From Bradysia coprophila (lineage: Eukaryota; Arthropoda; Insecta; Diptera; Sciaridae), in the NCBI RefSeq assembly GCF_014529535.1, contig NC_050735.1:2542001-2606000 (forward strand): 64,000 bases of DNA, written 5' to 3'. The translations under genes were made by a program, and so were the position numbers. Below, in pieces: positions 13,486 through 24,943 of this stretch. Numbering within the stretch: the first letter of the stretch is position 1; the number at the start of each line of letters is the position of its first letter. Under the pieces are notes generated by a model. The model did not search any database, had not been told where the DNA came from, and saw nothing but the letters and a program-made list of their open reading frames with translations.

Positions 13486-15360
13486 TAATGAAGGTAGCCA
13501 ATGACTTTTGTGTAGACGTTGACGATTTGTGTAGATGTTATCGTATGGAAATATAACCCGGTAAGATGATTATTAAAAAATTTTCAAACGTTTTTATCAG
13601 GGCAGATTAGGCTTATGAGATGTGTATATTAATTGGTAGATAACGTTTTTACCACTTAAACAATTTGCTCTACACACTTAACACATTGGCTATTCTATAC
13701 AGTGGATGATAAACATTTCCCAAGCTAACCACTCGAAGAAAGTGCATAAAATAGCATGTACGTCTACTGTGGACAATAAAACTTGATAAAAAATGCGGTT
13801 GGTCTTATATACCTTTGGCAAACAAGGTCTAGTTTAGCATTAACTGACTATATATTGCATTTATGGTAAATAAAATTCGGTAACCAAACTTGAAACACTC
13901 TATCACTCTTCGATATTTGAACCTTGGTTTACAACCACAATCAACAGAATCACCACAAACACACATTTGTGAACAATAACAAATATTTGTCAGCTGATAG
14001 CGGTGAAGACCGGCAAGACCTTAGTGTACCAAACCAATATATGTTATTATGATAAGGTTGTATGATTTTGCACAGAAATGCGAAAAAACCACAAAAATTA
14101 TGGCATGCAAATATGCTCTCCCAACCCTAACATACCTTTTCGTGATGTAAAATGAAAGCAACTCCGCGCCGAGCTATTTCTTATTAAATAAAATTTTCTA
14201 TTCTTATCTTCGAAATGACGAAAGTCTTTATTAAATGAGGAAACGTTCACTTAGTACATGTCTTCTTGTGATATTCTTTTTAGAAAGTGAATTCAGTCAA
14301 GGTTTACCTTATGATCAAGGCCGTAGGTGTATGCTTTTATGGTCGGACGTCGACCCTATCAATGAAAGTATAAACCAGGTATGGTCTATTCATACAGACC
14401 GGAGGACATAGCGATTTCATATAAACAAACTCACGTCTCATGAGAGGTGAGTTTCTTTATATGAAATTTCTATGTCCTCCGCTCCATACAAAGTGTGACA
14501 TTCGACCATACCTTGTGTCGGTAGACGTTCATTGGACACTATAAAGGGGTTCAGAAGTGCGAACTTTTTAAAAGAAGTAATAAAAACTGAGAGATTCGTA
14601 GATCAATTTTAAAAATTTGAATGAATTTTAGTTCCAGATAATCATACCTCCGTCTTTTAATTTCAATTCCCGAGATTTAACCAATCTCTATTGTCATCTG
14701 TTGTCGATAGCGATGATGGAAATGGACCATTTCAAATTTCGGCAAATTTCATACAAAAAGTACCATTTCCATAATTTGCCCCATTGAGTAAGACAAATAT
14801 GAAAGTAGAGTTTTCGTGTGAATGTAATTGATCCGAGGCGTAGCCGAGTTCAATAAACACATTTTACATGCTGAGGGGCCCAAAAGTAGTATTTGAAACA
14901 TTAAAAGTACGGTTTTCGACTCATGAAAATTTTACTCGCTGCAACCACTGGAAACGTGTTTTCCATTAGCGACAGTAGTGTTCTTTGTGAATATAGTGAA
15001 CAACGTAATAGTTTGGACATTTTTATTTTGACGAAGCGAAGGAAAGCGATGTAACCACACAGTACTCTATGCAATCTTCTATTTATATCATTCTGCCAAA
15101 ATATTTGACTCTCAAGAAGCAACAGACTCGATAATAGTATTCGTGATGTACTTGCCGTCTAAAAAGAGTTGAAATCGTGGAAACAATCACTCAATCACTT
15201 ACACTGAAAGTGAACGACAAATAAGAGAAAGTAAAAAAAAAAGATTATGCTTTCAAAAAAATACAGTGGACAACAAACTTCGATTCTACACTTAACCGGT
15301 AACAATAAAGTCTCCAGTCTCACCCAAAATTAAAGAATAATTTCAATTGAACTAAAAACA
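13486..15360. other. Intergenic stretch upstream of the reductase gene
   Basis: No gene is recognised. It carries the hairpin MITE at 14360-14534. A segment near 14935 shares TTTTCCATTAGCGACAG with the end of the MITE at 54749-54890, suggesting another fragment of that family. Confidence 0.45.
14360..14534. mobile_element. 175-bp hAT-type MITE (CAATGAA family)
   Basis: The inverted ends begin CAATGAA and share GGTATGGTC further in. The arms continue through GGAGGACATAG and ATTTCATATAAA. Flanking 8-mers are GACCCTAT (14352-14359) and GACACTAT (14535-14542), seven of eight matching. A relative with an exact 8-bp duplication lies at 48418-48574. Confidence 0.8.
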
Positions 15361-15366
15361 TTTATT
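15361..15366 (-). promoter_or_regulatory. Possible poly(A) signal of the ChaC-like gene
   Basis: AATAAA on the minus strand begins three bases after the TGA stop codon at 15370-15372. This is unusually close, so a downstream signal may be used instead. Confidence 0.35.
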
Positions 15367-15369
15367 TCA

Positions 15370-16097
15370 TCAAAATGTGGAATTCGTCTCTTTCTCCCTA
15401 AGTAACTTTTCAATACCAAAAAGGTGTTCGTCATTCTGATCGGGAAAATGACGTCGCATTGCATCAGCCAACTGATAAACATATTCCCGATTCGTTCCGC
15501 TAGGTCCAACAGCGTCGGATATTTGATCGACTATTGCAGTCAATCCACCAACCGAACCAGCAAACGATTCATTGTCATCTGTAGCCACATAAATTACAAT
15601 TGGACTAGTGGGTGCATCACCGAATTCATTTTCATTCAATGGGAAAAACTGAACGAAATGTCTTTCGTAGCCGTTCTTTTCGCGGAAATCCAGATGGTCT
15701 AGCACTTGTTTTGTTTTGTCGGCTGGAATTTTGTATGCCATTCCGAACACTCTAGATTCGGTATCGTTTGCAGGTATTAATGTGACCACACGTCCAGGCT
15801 GAAAGAATTTATGCATTAGTCATTACGGTTGCTTCATTTGGGTCGGATTGGGCCACTCACCTTATCTTTAGTTCCTCTATGATCGATACTGTTTTGGTAG
15901 AATCGCCTTTGAAAACCTTTAATATACCCGGCACGACTGCATTCTATCGGAAAATCCACCTTCCACACCAAAGATCCATAGCCGAATACCCAAAAGTGAT
16001 TTGCCGTTTGTCCAGCTGAGCCATCACAATCAGGAAAAATTATTTCATTTTTTCCAATATTTTCAACTTCACAATTTTTACGATTTTCATCTGTCAT
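15370..16097 (-). CDS. ChaC-like gamma-glutamylcyclotransferase
   Basis: ChaC enzymes cleave glutathione in the cytosol to 5-oxoproline and Cys-Gly. Two exons, 16097-15861 and 15798-15370, with a 62-bp intron, encode 221 residues, typical of the family. The substrate-binding motif [13 protein letters not shown] lies at about residues 38-50. The expected catalytic glutamate is in [10 protein letters not shown] (about E119). The start is the ATG of MTDENRK; the frame extends slightly further, but only through GTG codons. The N-terminal 34 residues before the fold are acidic and low in conservation. Relation to vertebrate CHAC1 or CHAC2 cannot be settled here. Confidence 0.92.
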
Positions 16098-16216
16098 CGT
16101 CACCACAAAATTAAACGAAATGTTTCGATGATTTACGTTCGAAATAGTCGAGACACTTTTTCTTTCACAACTTATTTAACACTACACATTCATGCGGTTG
16201 GCTCAATTTTTAAAAT

Positions 16217-16393
16217 TTAATTCGACGAACGATGGAAATCGATAACATCTCCACGTATGTGCTGTTGACTTCGATGAACGTTTCTGTTGAAATTGTACGG
16301 TTCATAGTCATCGATATCTTGCAATGGGATGCCGGTTTCGGCAGTGTCGTCACTGTCGTCCGATTTCACACAACAACATAGCTTACTTCCCAT
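16217..16393 (-). CDS. Small possible myristoylated/palmitoylated protein
   Basis: A 58-codon frame begins MGSKLCCCVKSDDSDD and ends DVIDFHRSSN. Glycine 2 followed by a basic residue and three cysteines is the pattern of proteins anchored by N-myristoylation and S-palmitoylation. An in-frame ATG three codons upstream (MVDMGSK) would mask the glycine. The rest is acidic and hydrophilic with no domain I recognise. It lies about 120 bp upstream of the ChaC-like start on the same strand, so it could be a separate gene, an upstream cistron or the first exon of something longer. Being short, it may be chance. Confidence 0.4.
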   Translation of the reverse strand: MGSKLCCCVKSDDSDDTAETGIPLQDIDDYEPYNFNRNVHRSQQHIRGDVIDFHRSSN

Positions 16394-16946
16394 GTCCACC
16401 ATCAATGTTTTCTCATTTTCCACAATTATAGTGGCGGTCAGTAGACAACTGAATTTTTTGTGTTCGAAATAAAATTCAACTTTTGATGCGACCCATTATC
16501 TAGCAGATTAGATAAAAGCTAATGACGAGTCGGTGGTTTGATTGCGATTTGCACCGTATGTGTCAAGAAAATGAACTTAAAAGGCGGAACACGTCATATC
16601 ATACCCAATTTACAAAGTGCAGGTTGAAACAGGTAATTTTGTTGAAAAAATGTCTAGCAAGTACTGCGAATTATTAAACAAAATTAACTTTTTCAGACAA
16701 CCTTAAATGGGTATGACGTAACAAGGTCTGTTCGGCAAGATTCGTTCGGTGTAATTAATTCATAATTTTCCTGTTTAGGTACATCTGTACGTAACACATT
16801 GTCCATTACTGAATTATTTTATTAATAATTGCGTCCTCTGTTGCATATGACTCTCTAGATTTAAATTTAAAGAATTATGATCTTGATTTTGCAGGATCAA
16901 AATCTCTACTGAATATCACACTTGCATTTGAAAATCTGATTTTTAT

Positions 16947-17193
16947 CGAGGGGGAAACCACTATTACGTTATTAACATGGTTAATCAGTTAATCTGTTAA
17001 TCAGAAACATAAGTTTTGTGAATCTAAACGGTTAATCGGTGAATAACATTGATTAACCGCTATATTTTACGTTTATTTGTAGTTTTGCGACGATTCCCCC
17101 GGTCAAATGCTCGTAAATCACCAATACATCATCATGTTCATCACTGGTTAATCATGTTAATCACAGCAATAAAAAGGAGTGGTTTCCCCCTCG
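16947..17193. mobile_element. 247-bp hAT-type MITE (CGAGGGGGAAACC family)
   Basis: Perfect inverted ends, CGAGGGGGAAACCACT, are flanked by an exact 8-bp duplication, ATTTTTAT (16939-16946 and 17194-17201). Inside, GTTAATC and its complement recur about ten times in both orientations, the layout of subterminal transposase-binding repeats. Confidence 0.88.
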
Positions 17194-17422
17194 ATTTTTA
17201 TATGGAAAATCGATTTTTCATACGAACTTTAGCCATCAGTTTGATACTCAAAAGTGTGCGGAAACGAAAAAGTATTGATGCCACAAGAATTTCTTCTAGC
17301 TACTGGATGTGGATTTTCAATTTGGTAAAATCGACACACCCTACTTCATGTAATGTACATTATCTGCCACAAAATTATAAATATTCAAATCGTGGGGCAA
17401 AATGATTAAAGTAAATCTTACA

Positions 17423-18166
17423 GAGGGATTCTTTTGATAATCCACCTATCAAAATCAGACCCATTTTGTCTGTAATGGATATACACATGGTTTGAAAGGT
17501 CTTTGCCAGTAGACCTCAAAGCAGGCCTCACACAGTCTCGAGCCACACCTGGTTGCTGGTGGAAGATCTCCGAAGTTGGAAAAATAGTGTTTTTTATCCG
17601 AAATTTTAGGCCGTTATAAATGATCGTTCCGGGTGAGAGTGGGCTCGTTGGAAAGCTTAGCTCAAGTACTTTCGGGTCATGCCAAGTTTGATTAGATTCA
17701 TTGATATATGTTTGCAAAAATTTGCAAGGAATTTTTTTCAAAATCTGTGTGAACTTTACAAAGGGTGGACTGGTACTGATGACGCTTAATGTGAACCTAA
17801 GATGATAGTTGTAACATACATTGTCTAAGCTTTTCATTGATACCTCATTTGCAGCGCTGGTGATTGCTGGCGAGTTTTACAAGTAGCGGTTGTACTAACA
17901 TAAAGTTCTGTTATGTCAGCAATCACCAGCACTACAAATGAGGTATCAACGGAAACCTTAGACAATGTATGTTACAACTATCATGTTAGGTTCACATTAA
18001 GCGTCATCAGTACCAGCCCAGACCTGTCTAAAGTTCACACAGATTTTGAAAATTTTTCTTGCAAATTTTTGCAAACATATATCAATGAATATACTGGCAA
18101 AGACCTTTCAAACCATGTATATAACAATCCCAGACGAAATGGGTCCGATTTTCAAAAGAATCCCTC
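17423..18166. repeat. Large inverted repeat with protein-like arms
   Basis: The ends GAGGGATTCTTTTGA (17423) and TCAAAAGAATCCCTC (to 18166) are inverted copies, and similarity runs through both arms to a short centre near 17870-17915. The left arm (minus) and right arm (plus) both read LDNVCYNYH.RFTLSVISTS and CKFLQTYINE, then GKDLSNHVY. The left arm carries about 190 bp absent from the right, encoding SPGTIIYNGLKFRIKN and flanking residues. I found no target duplication and do not recognise the peptide. It is either a fold-back element or a gene-derived inverted duplication. Confidence 0.7.
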
Positions 18167-18169
18167 AGA

Positions 18170-19700
18170 AGATCTTGACATGACTACTGGAATTGTTTCG
18201 CAAATTTGAACTACAGACCTTCCACCTTCTCCGCTATTAGTAAATTTATTTTGTTCAAAACTTGGATGAAATGAAGCTTCGATTACCATAAGTGTGTGAA
18301 GTTGAGTGGAATTTTAGAGTATACACATTTCTTATCCACCACAACAATAAGAAAAATGAGCAGTGTATGAAGTATCTCGGAAGATAGATTTTATGTTGAA
18401 CACTCAGAAACAGTATGAAACTGCAGATCAATAGATTTAATGATTTGCTGTGCATAAATCGCTGACGAGGAGAAGACTTAAAAGATAGATTTTGGCTTTA
18501 CGAAAATGTTTTCTTTTATTTAAAACTTACATTTAATAATACTTTTGGCAAGACTTTCTGCAAATACAACAAAAGGCACCATTTTTTAAATTACCAACAC
18601 ATTCGATCAGATCTGATTCTTTGTTAAATTTTAAAGTTTTGATCTGGAATATCAAAAAAATGTTTCTTATATAGTCACTTAAGGTGTGTCAACGTTAGTT
18701 TCTATGGGTATAAAAAGGGATATTGATGGATTTTGTGGTAGCCTGCAAATACTTTTTTTTACAATTTACTTAAATATTAAGTAATACTAACGTCTACGTA
18801 CTAAGATTGAGAAAATTTCTTCATTCTCTTCAATTGTGAATTCCTAGTTAATCTTAACTCAACTCTATTTACTAGTTTGTTGTATTGCTACACAATCAAC
18901 AAGAAATTAACTCAACTCAACTTAGCTCCTTCATTCTATACGTTGAAGAGCAATCAGTAGTAATATTAAAATCACCGAAGTCTAACTTGTAGATTCGACA
19001 AACATTTTAACTGTTTATTGTATTCAGGAAGGGAATTTTATCGCCAAAATTTCAATTTGATGGTTCAACAACTGACTGCACATGCACATTAAGATAGCCA
19101 ACGTTGTCTCAATCATTGGAACATGTTGGATTGGCTATAGAACCTGTCACGACCGGACATCATCTGTTATGGATAATGACTACACGAATAAACGACAAGC
19201 TCTGACTAAAGCGACCTTATATTGCAAAGATCATGTTCAAGGAAATGAAATAGTGCATTTCAAATCAAACTCTTGAAAACACTTATGTTTGCCGTCTGTG
19301 AAAGATTACACGTAAGAAGTGAAGACAGATAGAGATCATTGTCAGGATCATTGAAGTTAAAACCAGTGTATCGCCTAGAGTGATGTATCAGGGGAATTTC
19401 AACAAAAGAAGAAATTTCGCAAATATTTCGAGTCTTAGATAATTCTATAAATGAGTAGGTCAACAATAGGATTCAAAATTTAAATGTTTGCGATGCGTTG
19501 AAAGCATTGCGATGCTTAAAGTAATACTATTTACATGGTCACAAGAAAATCTGGTTGCTTGGGATTCACTGATGTTGAAAGGCTGACATGACAAAATGAA
19601 TCTTACTAAAGAAATGTAGACTGGGGTACTGGGGATACAAAAAATCACTCACCAGACTATGACCAATTTTCACATACAGTCGTACAACTCTGGACTGAAC
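18170..19700. other. Stretch downstream of the XK-related gene
   Basis: It lies 3' of the XK-related gene and could include its 3' UTR. I see no gene, no element with clear ends and no close AATAAA after the stop at 19703. Confidence 0.4.
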
Positions 19701-19702
19701 GG

Positions 19703-21873
19703 CTAGTTATTCGTGCCTGAATTGGCACCACCTCGTTTTACCGGCGAATCGATATTTATCGAATTGATGGTTTCGACGAGAATATTCTTTTCGGGTATTG
19801 CATACGCTCCACTATCCATCACAATATACAGATCATCACTCAACGATTCACAATTACTTTCGTTTTCAGTCTTCAGTTTACTTATCCAGCGGACATTCCG
19901 TCTGCCGGCATTTCTTTCACTTCCAACATTATCACAAGATTTCTGTCGATCGCATGCGTTCAATGTGAGAGCCTTTTCGTTAATGTACAGATCGGACAAC
20001 GAATTGGTCAACGTGTCCGTGTTGGTGGTGTTGACGTAGTAACTACTATGCTGGACGGTTGAATTGTCGTGATTGTTTGTGTCGATGTCGTGCAAATAAT
20101 TACGCCAATGTTTCATACCGCGGTTCTGTCGGCTGATGTTTTGGAAGCACATGTTCTCGTAGTCTCTAATACTTAGTATTTCACAGCATGGCAGCGCCTT
20201 CATATCTTCCATGCATTTCGACAGCATCTGATCCTGAATTTTTAGATTTTGGATGGTCAATTTGTTCTTTCGGATTCGTTCCTGGAAAATGATCTGATTC
20301 TCGTAGATGACCGCGTCAATATTTTCCAGCAACAATTTGTCATCGATCACAGCCGGAAAATGTTCCAGCAATTTCGAATTGTCCAACGTGTCATTGTCGG
20401 ATTCCGTCTGTAAACTACAATCACCGCCCATGTCCACAAGACTTTTCGCCAATATGTCCACCTCATCCGGCGATATGTTGTCGTTCAATATGTCGACCAG
20501 ATACAGCATTTCCTGTGACGAACAAATGCCCTTCCGTTTCAACAAACTGTTCCGATTGCCCGGGATGCTGACAAATTTTTCCTCTTCGTCTCCAGTTGTC
20601 TTCGCCAGTTGCTTTTTCATCATGCTACAATCGTCGGCATAGCTAGCATTTTCCTTCGGTGCCGCGGCAGACAGATCGAATTTACTCGATGCCAAACTGT
20701 CCTCAAATTCGAAGAAAATCAACGAATTGTCATGCTTTTCGGAGATATCGCCATTGCTCTGGTAGATCGGTTTGCGTTTGTTGAAATTGAAAATTTTCAT
20801 TTTCTCCGTATTTTTGTTCGTGCTGTGACGCGTCGAGCTCAGATTGTTCTCGTCCGTTGTGAAAATTGACTTTTCGAAATGTTTGAGGTCGGTCAAATTC
20901 GGCTGATGGAAATTGTTGGCCATGTGCGATGGAGAGTTCGACTGTCGACTTTGGCTGGTCTCGTGGAATGATGTTGTCAAATTGTCGATTATTTGAACGG
21001 GACCATTGCCACTCTGTTGACAATCGAACGTGATTTCTTCGTTGTATCGATTCGACCAATAGTAGAAACGGATGAACAGATGCCAAACTAAGGAAAATGC
21101 TGCCAAGCCAGCTGACATACCTGCAACATAGGATCCTTAAGTGAGTTGTGTCGTAAGTAAGGTTATGCCCTCAACGTTCTCGAGGACTATGCCCACCAAT
21201 ATGAGAACTTTGGCCAATAAACCGATTGGCTTACCTGTCACCACCGACTTATTTTCTCGATAAATTATTAGGAACGACTGCAGTAGAAATTGGGGACAGT
21301 ACTGGAAGATGGCATTTAATGTTTGGACGGAATTCACGTTGGTAATAGCTTTTCTTATGGCATTCGCCTCTTGATTGGACGCTTTGTCTTTGTCGATCGC
21401 CTTCAATATGTTATAATGTCTGAAAAGACAGCAAAACCGATCAATCAATCAATCGATTTTTTATGCGAACAATTTCAACATTACCTGTACGGAATGCCGC
21501 ACAGCATCAGATGTAAACATATGGCCGACGATTTGGTTTGACTTTTTTCACTTTTTAGCAGCCATAACGAATAAATTTGACACAAAATTAATGGCACAAC
21601 AATTATGATCAGTGTGGAAAGGCCCCAATACAATTGATTTGTAACAAAGTAGTAAGTGGCGACAGTAGCATCTGCGAAACCAGAGAAAGATCGATAAAAT
21701 CATTTCCAATGCACTTGCATTGCATGGACACACTTGTCGATTGGTTTGTAACATCAAACGTAAACAAAGACAATGCAACATGTTGCTGCAGGTCTGTGCA
21801 TTATTTTAAACTTACCAACAATCAGTTCAGCAGAGAATATCAACGCACTAAACCATGTGAGATAGGTTTCCAT
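19703..21873 (-). CDS. XK-related (XKR) multi-pass membrane protein
   Basis: XKR/CED-8 proteins sit in the plasma membrane, and several are caspase-activated phospholipid scramblases. Four exons: 21873-21816, 21671-21485, 21419-21235 and 21120-19703, together 1848 bp and 615 residues. Hydrophobic segments include METYLTWFSALIFSAELIV, YWGLSTLIIIVVPLILC, ICLHLMLCGIP, AIFQYCPQFLLQSFLIIY and SAGLAAFSLVWHLFIRFYYW. The run VDATVATYYF, IPYRHYN and SVQTLNAIFQYCPQFLLQ matches XKR-fold landmarks. The C-terminal about 440 residues form a long, polar, Asn/Ser/Asp-rich tail in one exon, unlike the short tails of vertebrate XKR8. It has several acidic stretches but no domain I know. Scramblase activity is inferred from family only. 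Start choice: the first ATG in the first exon, directly before a membrane segment. Confidence 0.85.
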
Positions 21874-22566
21874 CGTAAATTTTCTTACATTCGAATTTTT
21901 CAATTCGTTTTTCCCATTTTAAATGAAACTTTTCAAATTCGTAACGTTTATCCCGTCTACGTCTGATTCGATGCGTGTGTGATTATTGACAGATCGTTTG
22001 ACAAACACCAGCCCATCGACGAAACATCCACACACACTCGCGCACACATAAATAATCCACGTTTGACATATTCAACACCAAACGGTTCTTTAGATATCTG
22101 TTTTGTTCTAAACATCGCTTGACTGAAAGAATCGATGCATGGGTCCTCGCAGGATACTGTGTACTTTTTTATCGTACTTCAATGCACTTCAAGCACTTAA
22201 ACTTGAAAGTGGGTCAAGTGTGTACTTTTAAGAAACAGCCTCTGTTATGGACAGCAACGTCAAAAATAAGATATCTACGTAATGCGGTCTTATGTAACAA
22301 AATGTTTGTTGAAACGAATGAAGTAAGAGATTTTATATCAAAAATTAATTTGAACAGATTTTCATTTGTCGTGGTGAAACTGACTTGCACTTTCGCCCCG
22401 CCAACGAATATAAATCTACTTTCAGCAACCTCGGCATGAACTACCACATAACTCGGGAAATAGGTATTTGTGTATCTGCTGTTAATCAACCGCCCAAAAC
22501 AGATTATATTAGATATACGGGAACACACCACTTCTGAAGATTTCACATATAAAAAAGTCACCACAT
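21874..22566. other. Short intergenic stretch 5' of the XK-related gene
   Basis: It should contain the promoter of the XK-related gene, but I see no clear TATA or initiator motif. CACAC-rich sequence lies at about 22030-22046. No other gene is recognised. Confidence 0.35.
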
Positions 22567-23459
22567 CGTCACAGAGACGAGAATCGTCGCAGCGACAAGA
22601 ATCGTCACAGCGACGAGAATCGTCACAGCGATGAGAATCGTCACAGCGACGAGAATCGTCACAGCGACGAGAATCGTCACAGCGACGAGAATCGTCACAG
22701 CGACGAGAATCGTCACAGCGACGAGAATCGTCACAGCGACGAGAATCGTCACAGCGACGAGAATCGTCACAGCGACGAGAATCGTCACAGGCGAGCGACG
22801 GAGAATCGTCACAGCGACGAGAATCGTCACAGCGACGAGAATCGTCACAGCGACGAGAATCGTCACAGCGACGAGAATCGTCACAGCGACGAGAATCGTC
22901 ACAGCGACGAGAATCGTCACAGCGACGAGAATCGTCAACAAGACGACGAGAATCGTCACAGGACGAATCGCCAGGACGAGAATCGTCACAGCGACGAGAA
23001 TCGTCACAGCGACGAGAATCGTCACAGCGACGAGAATCGTCACAGCGACGAGAATCGTCACAGCGACGAGAATCGTCACAGCGACGAGAATCGTCACAGC
23101 GACGAGAATCGTCACAGCGACGAGAATCGTCACAGCGACGAGAATCGTCACAGCGACGAGAATCGTCACAGCGACGAGAATCGTCACAGCGACGAGAATC
23201 GTCACAGCGACGAGAATCGTCACAGCGACGAGAATCGTCACAGCGACGAGAATCGTCACAGCGACGAGAATCGTCACAGCGACGAGAATCGTCACAGCGA
23301 CGAGAATCGTCACAGCGACGAGAATCGTCACAGCGACGAGAATCGTCACAGCGACGAGAATCGTCACAGCGACGAGAATAGTCACAGCGACGAGAATCGT
23401 CAAAGCGACGAGAATCGTCACAGCGACGAGAATCGTCACAGCGACGAGAATCGTCACAG
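22567..23459. repeat. 18-bp minisatellite, about 50 units
   Basis: The unit CGTCACAGCGACGAGAAT is repeated almost without change, with irregular units near 22790-22800 and 22935-22980 and single-base variants mostly at the edges. Since 18 is a multiple of three and most frames of the unit lack stops, long overlapping open frames run on both strands (CDDSRR, TILVAV and TRIVTA hexapeptides). One begins at an ATG (23488, minus) and runs 424 codons. The homogeneity suggests recent expansion. The codon pattern gives no sign of selection for any one frame. Confidence 0.95.
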
Positions 23460-23504
23460 TATGTCAATTTTTGTATGAAATCCGCCATTTTATCGTCAAC
23501 TGTG

Positions 23505-23557
23505 GTGTGTCACCCGCGTATCTGTGCTGTGTGACCTCCCCAAAGTTTACAGCCTTG
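23505..23557 (-). mobile_element. Terminus of a MITE of the CAAGGCTGT family
   Basis: Read on the minus strand from 23557, this begins CAAGGCTGTAAACTTTGGGG, then AGGTCACACAG and CGGGTGACAC. This matches the left end of the complete MITE at 54307-54507 almost base for base. The opposite terminus is not clear, because the 18-bp minisatellite occupies the interior side. Confidence 0.65.
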
Positions 23558-24074
23558 GTCGCCTTGGTCATGTGAGGGATCGAAAAAGCTTACAGGCTAT
23601 TGAAGAACCCTTATTTTAGGTACTGAAACATGATCAGTGTTTTTTGCGAGTATGCATGCAACACTAGCCTTCGCTTTGGCACGCTCAGCATACTCGTCAA
23701 AAAATCTCTTCCCCTTTGTAATGTAAATAACTATTAATGATTACGATGCTTACCATATCAAAACTGTTCAAAAACATTCGAGCTTTCGAATTATAAACAT
23801 TTGTTGGTTTTTCTCTCACGTAATTTAGGTAGCAGCACTATCTACTATATGCCGAAAATGGAAATTTTGCGCAATAGAAGGGTGCCGAAGGTGAGGTGGA
23901 CATCGTATGTGTAAAATGTCAGTTTAAACACAATTCATTTTTTAAGAAACGTCACTTTTACGCACTAGTGTAAAAACCATTTACGCACTACTTTGATCGT
24001 ATACACACAAAATATTGGTCCTAAATATTGCCAAAAATTATGCAAAAAATATCAAGGCCATAGTGTTGTCCATT

Positions 24075-24215
24075 CCCCTCAACAAAAAGTACTCCGTGAG
24101 AATGCCTTGAGAAAGCAAACTGTCAAATAAACAAAGAAAAAATTGCAAAAATTCAATTTTGTCTCTTACACGGAGTGTTTTTTTTGGTAAGAGGAAACTA
24201 AGCGTTACAATCGAT
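24075..24215. mobile_element. Short palindromic repeat, AAAAAGTACTCCGT family
   Basis: It starts CAACAAAAAGTACTCCGTGA and ends with an imperfect inverse (CACGGAGTG..TTGGTAAGAGG). Two further copies, one reversed, form a cluster at 57128-57452. Confidence 0.65.
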
Positions 24216-24239
24216 ATAATATAAAGAGAATGTCAAAAA

Positions 24240-24625
24240 GAGTGTTCACCCATCGAGCTCAGTTAAATTAACTGGTTTTTTCCTAGTTAAGTGGACTTTT
24301 ACATACAAATTTTGACGTATCACCCAACGGAACCAGTTAATTTTTCTCTCTTTTACGCTCTTTGAACACTGTATACAGTCTCTTTCTCTTCCTTTTGTGT
24401 TGTGATTCTTATTTTTTGTAGTTGTATGTGTTCCACATTTCCGAAATTTCATTCTTTGTGTCTTCTTATCTTCAGTATACAGTGTTTAAAGAGAGTAGAA
24501 GAGAGTACATATCACCCACCCATCGAGATCAGTTAAATTAACTGGTTTTTCCCATTTTTACATACACATTTTGACAAATTTTGTTAAATTAACTGTCCCC
24601 CTGTTTTTACGCTCTTTTAACACAT
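24240..24625. repeat. Two tandem copies of a short interspersed repeat
   Basis: Both copies contain CATCGAG.TCAGTTAAATT, AACTGGTTTTT, TTTTACATACA and end near TTACGCTCTT..AACAC. The two are in direct orientation, about 290 bp apart, and the second is shorter. Confidence 0.65.
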
Positions 24626-24920
24626 ATTATATCAATGAGCGTAACTCTTTGATCGAGACATTTGATAGGACAATAGCTAAAATATTTTAGGCAATTTCTC
24701 AAGTATCTCGTTCCGTTCATATGTATTAGTCATTTGAACGGGACCTGGCTGACAACACTGACGTTTATCAATTTATCAAAACACAACACAGTACAGATTT
24801 CTAAATCACTTTTAGAAATATGACTGATAGCAATACTCTCTCTAGCATTCAAACTCTCTCAAAAAATCGATGTAGGGGGGAAAATAAGTTTGAGAAACGC
24901 TGATTTTTAATATGACTTAA

Positions 24921-24943
24921 AAACAACAACAACAACAACAACA
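24921..24943. repeat. (AAC)n microsatellite
   Basis: A short run of the trinucleotide AAC, about seven units. Confidence 0.8.

Noticed and set aside
17418-17837. 139-codon minus-strand frame as a host gene
   Set aside because: It lies inside an inverted repeat whose other arm carries the same peptide, and no splice context or family match was seen.
22567-23459. CRISPR array
   Set aside because: The repeat is a continuous 18-bp tandem without spacers, and the genome is eukaryotic.
22558-23575. Three long repetitive open frames (424, 299 and 314 codons) as separate genes
   Set aside because: They arise because an 18-bp unit has no stop in most frames; they overlap on both strands and have no non-repeat domain.
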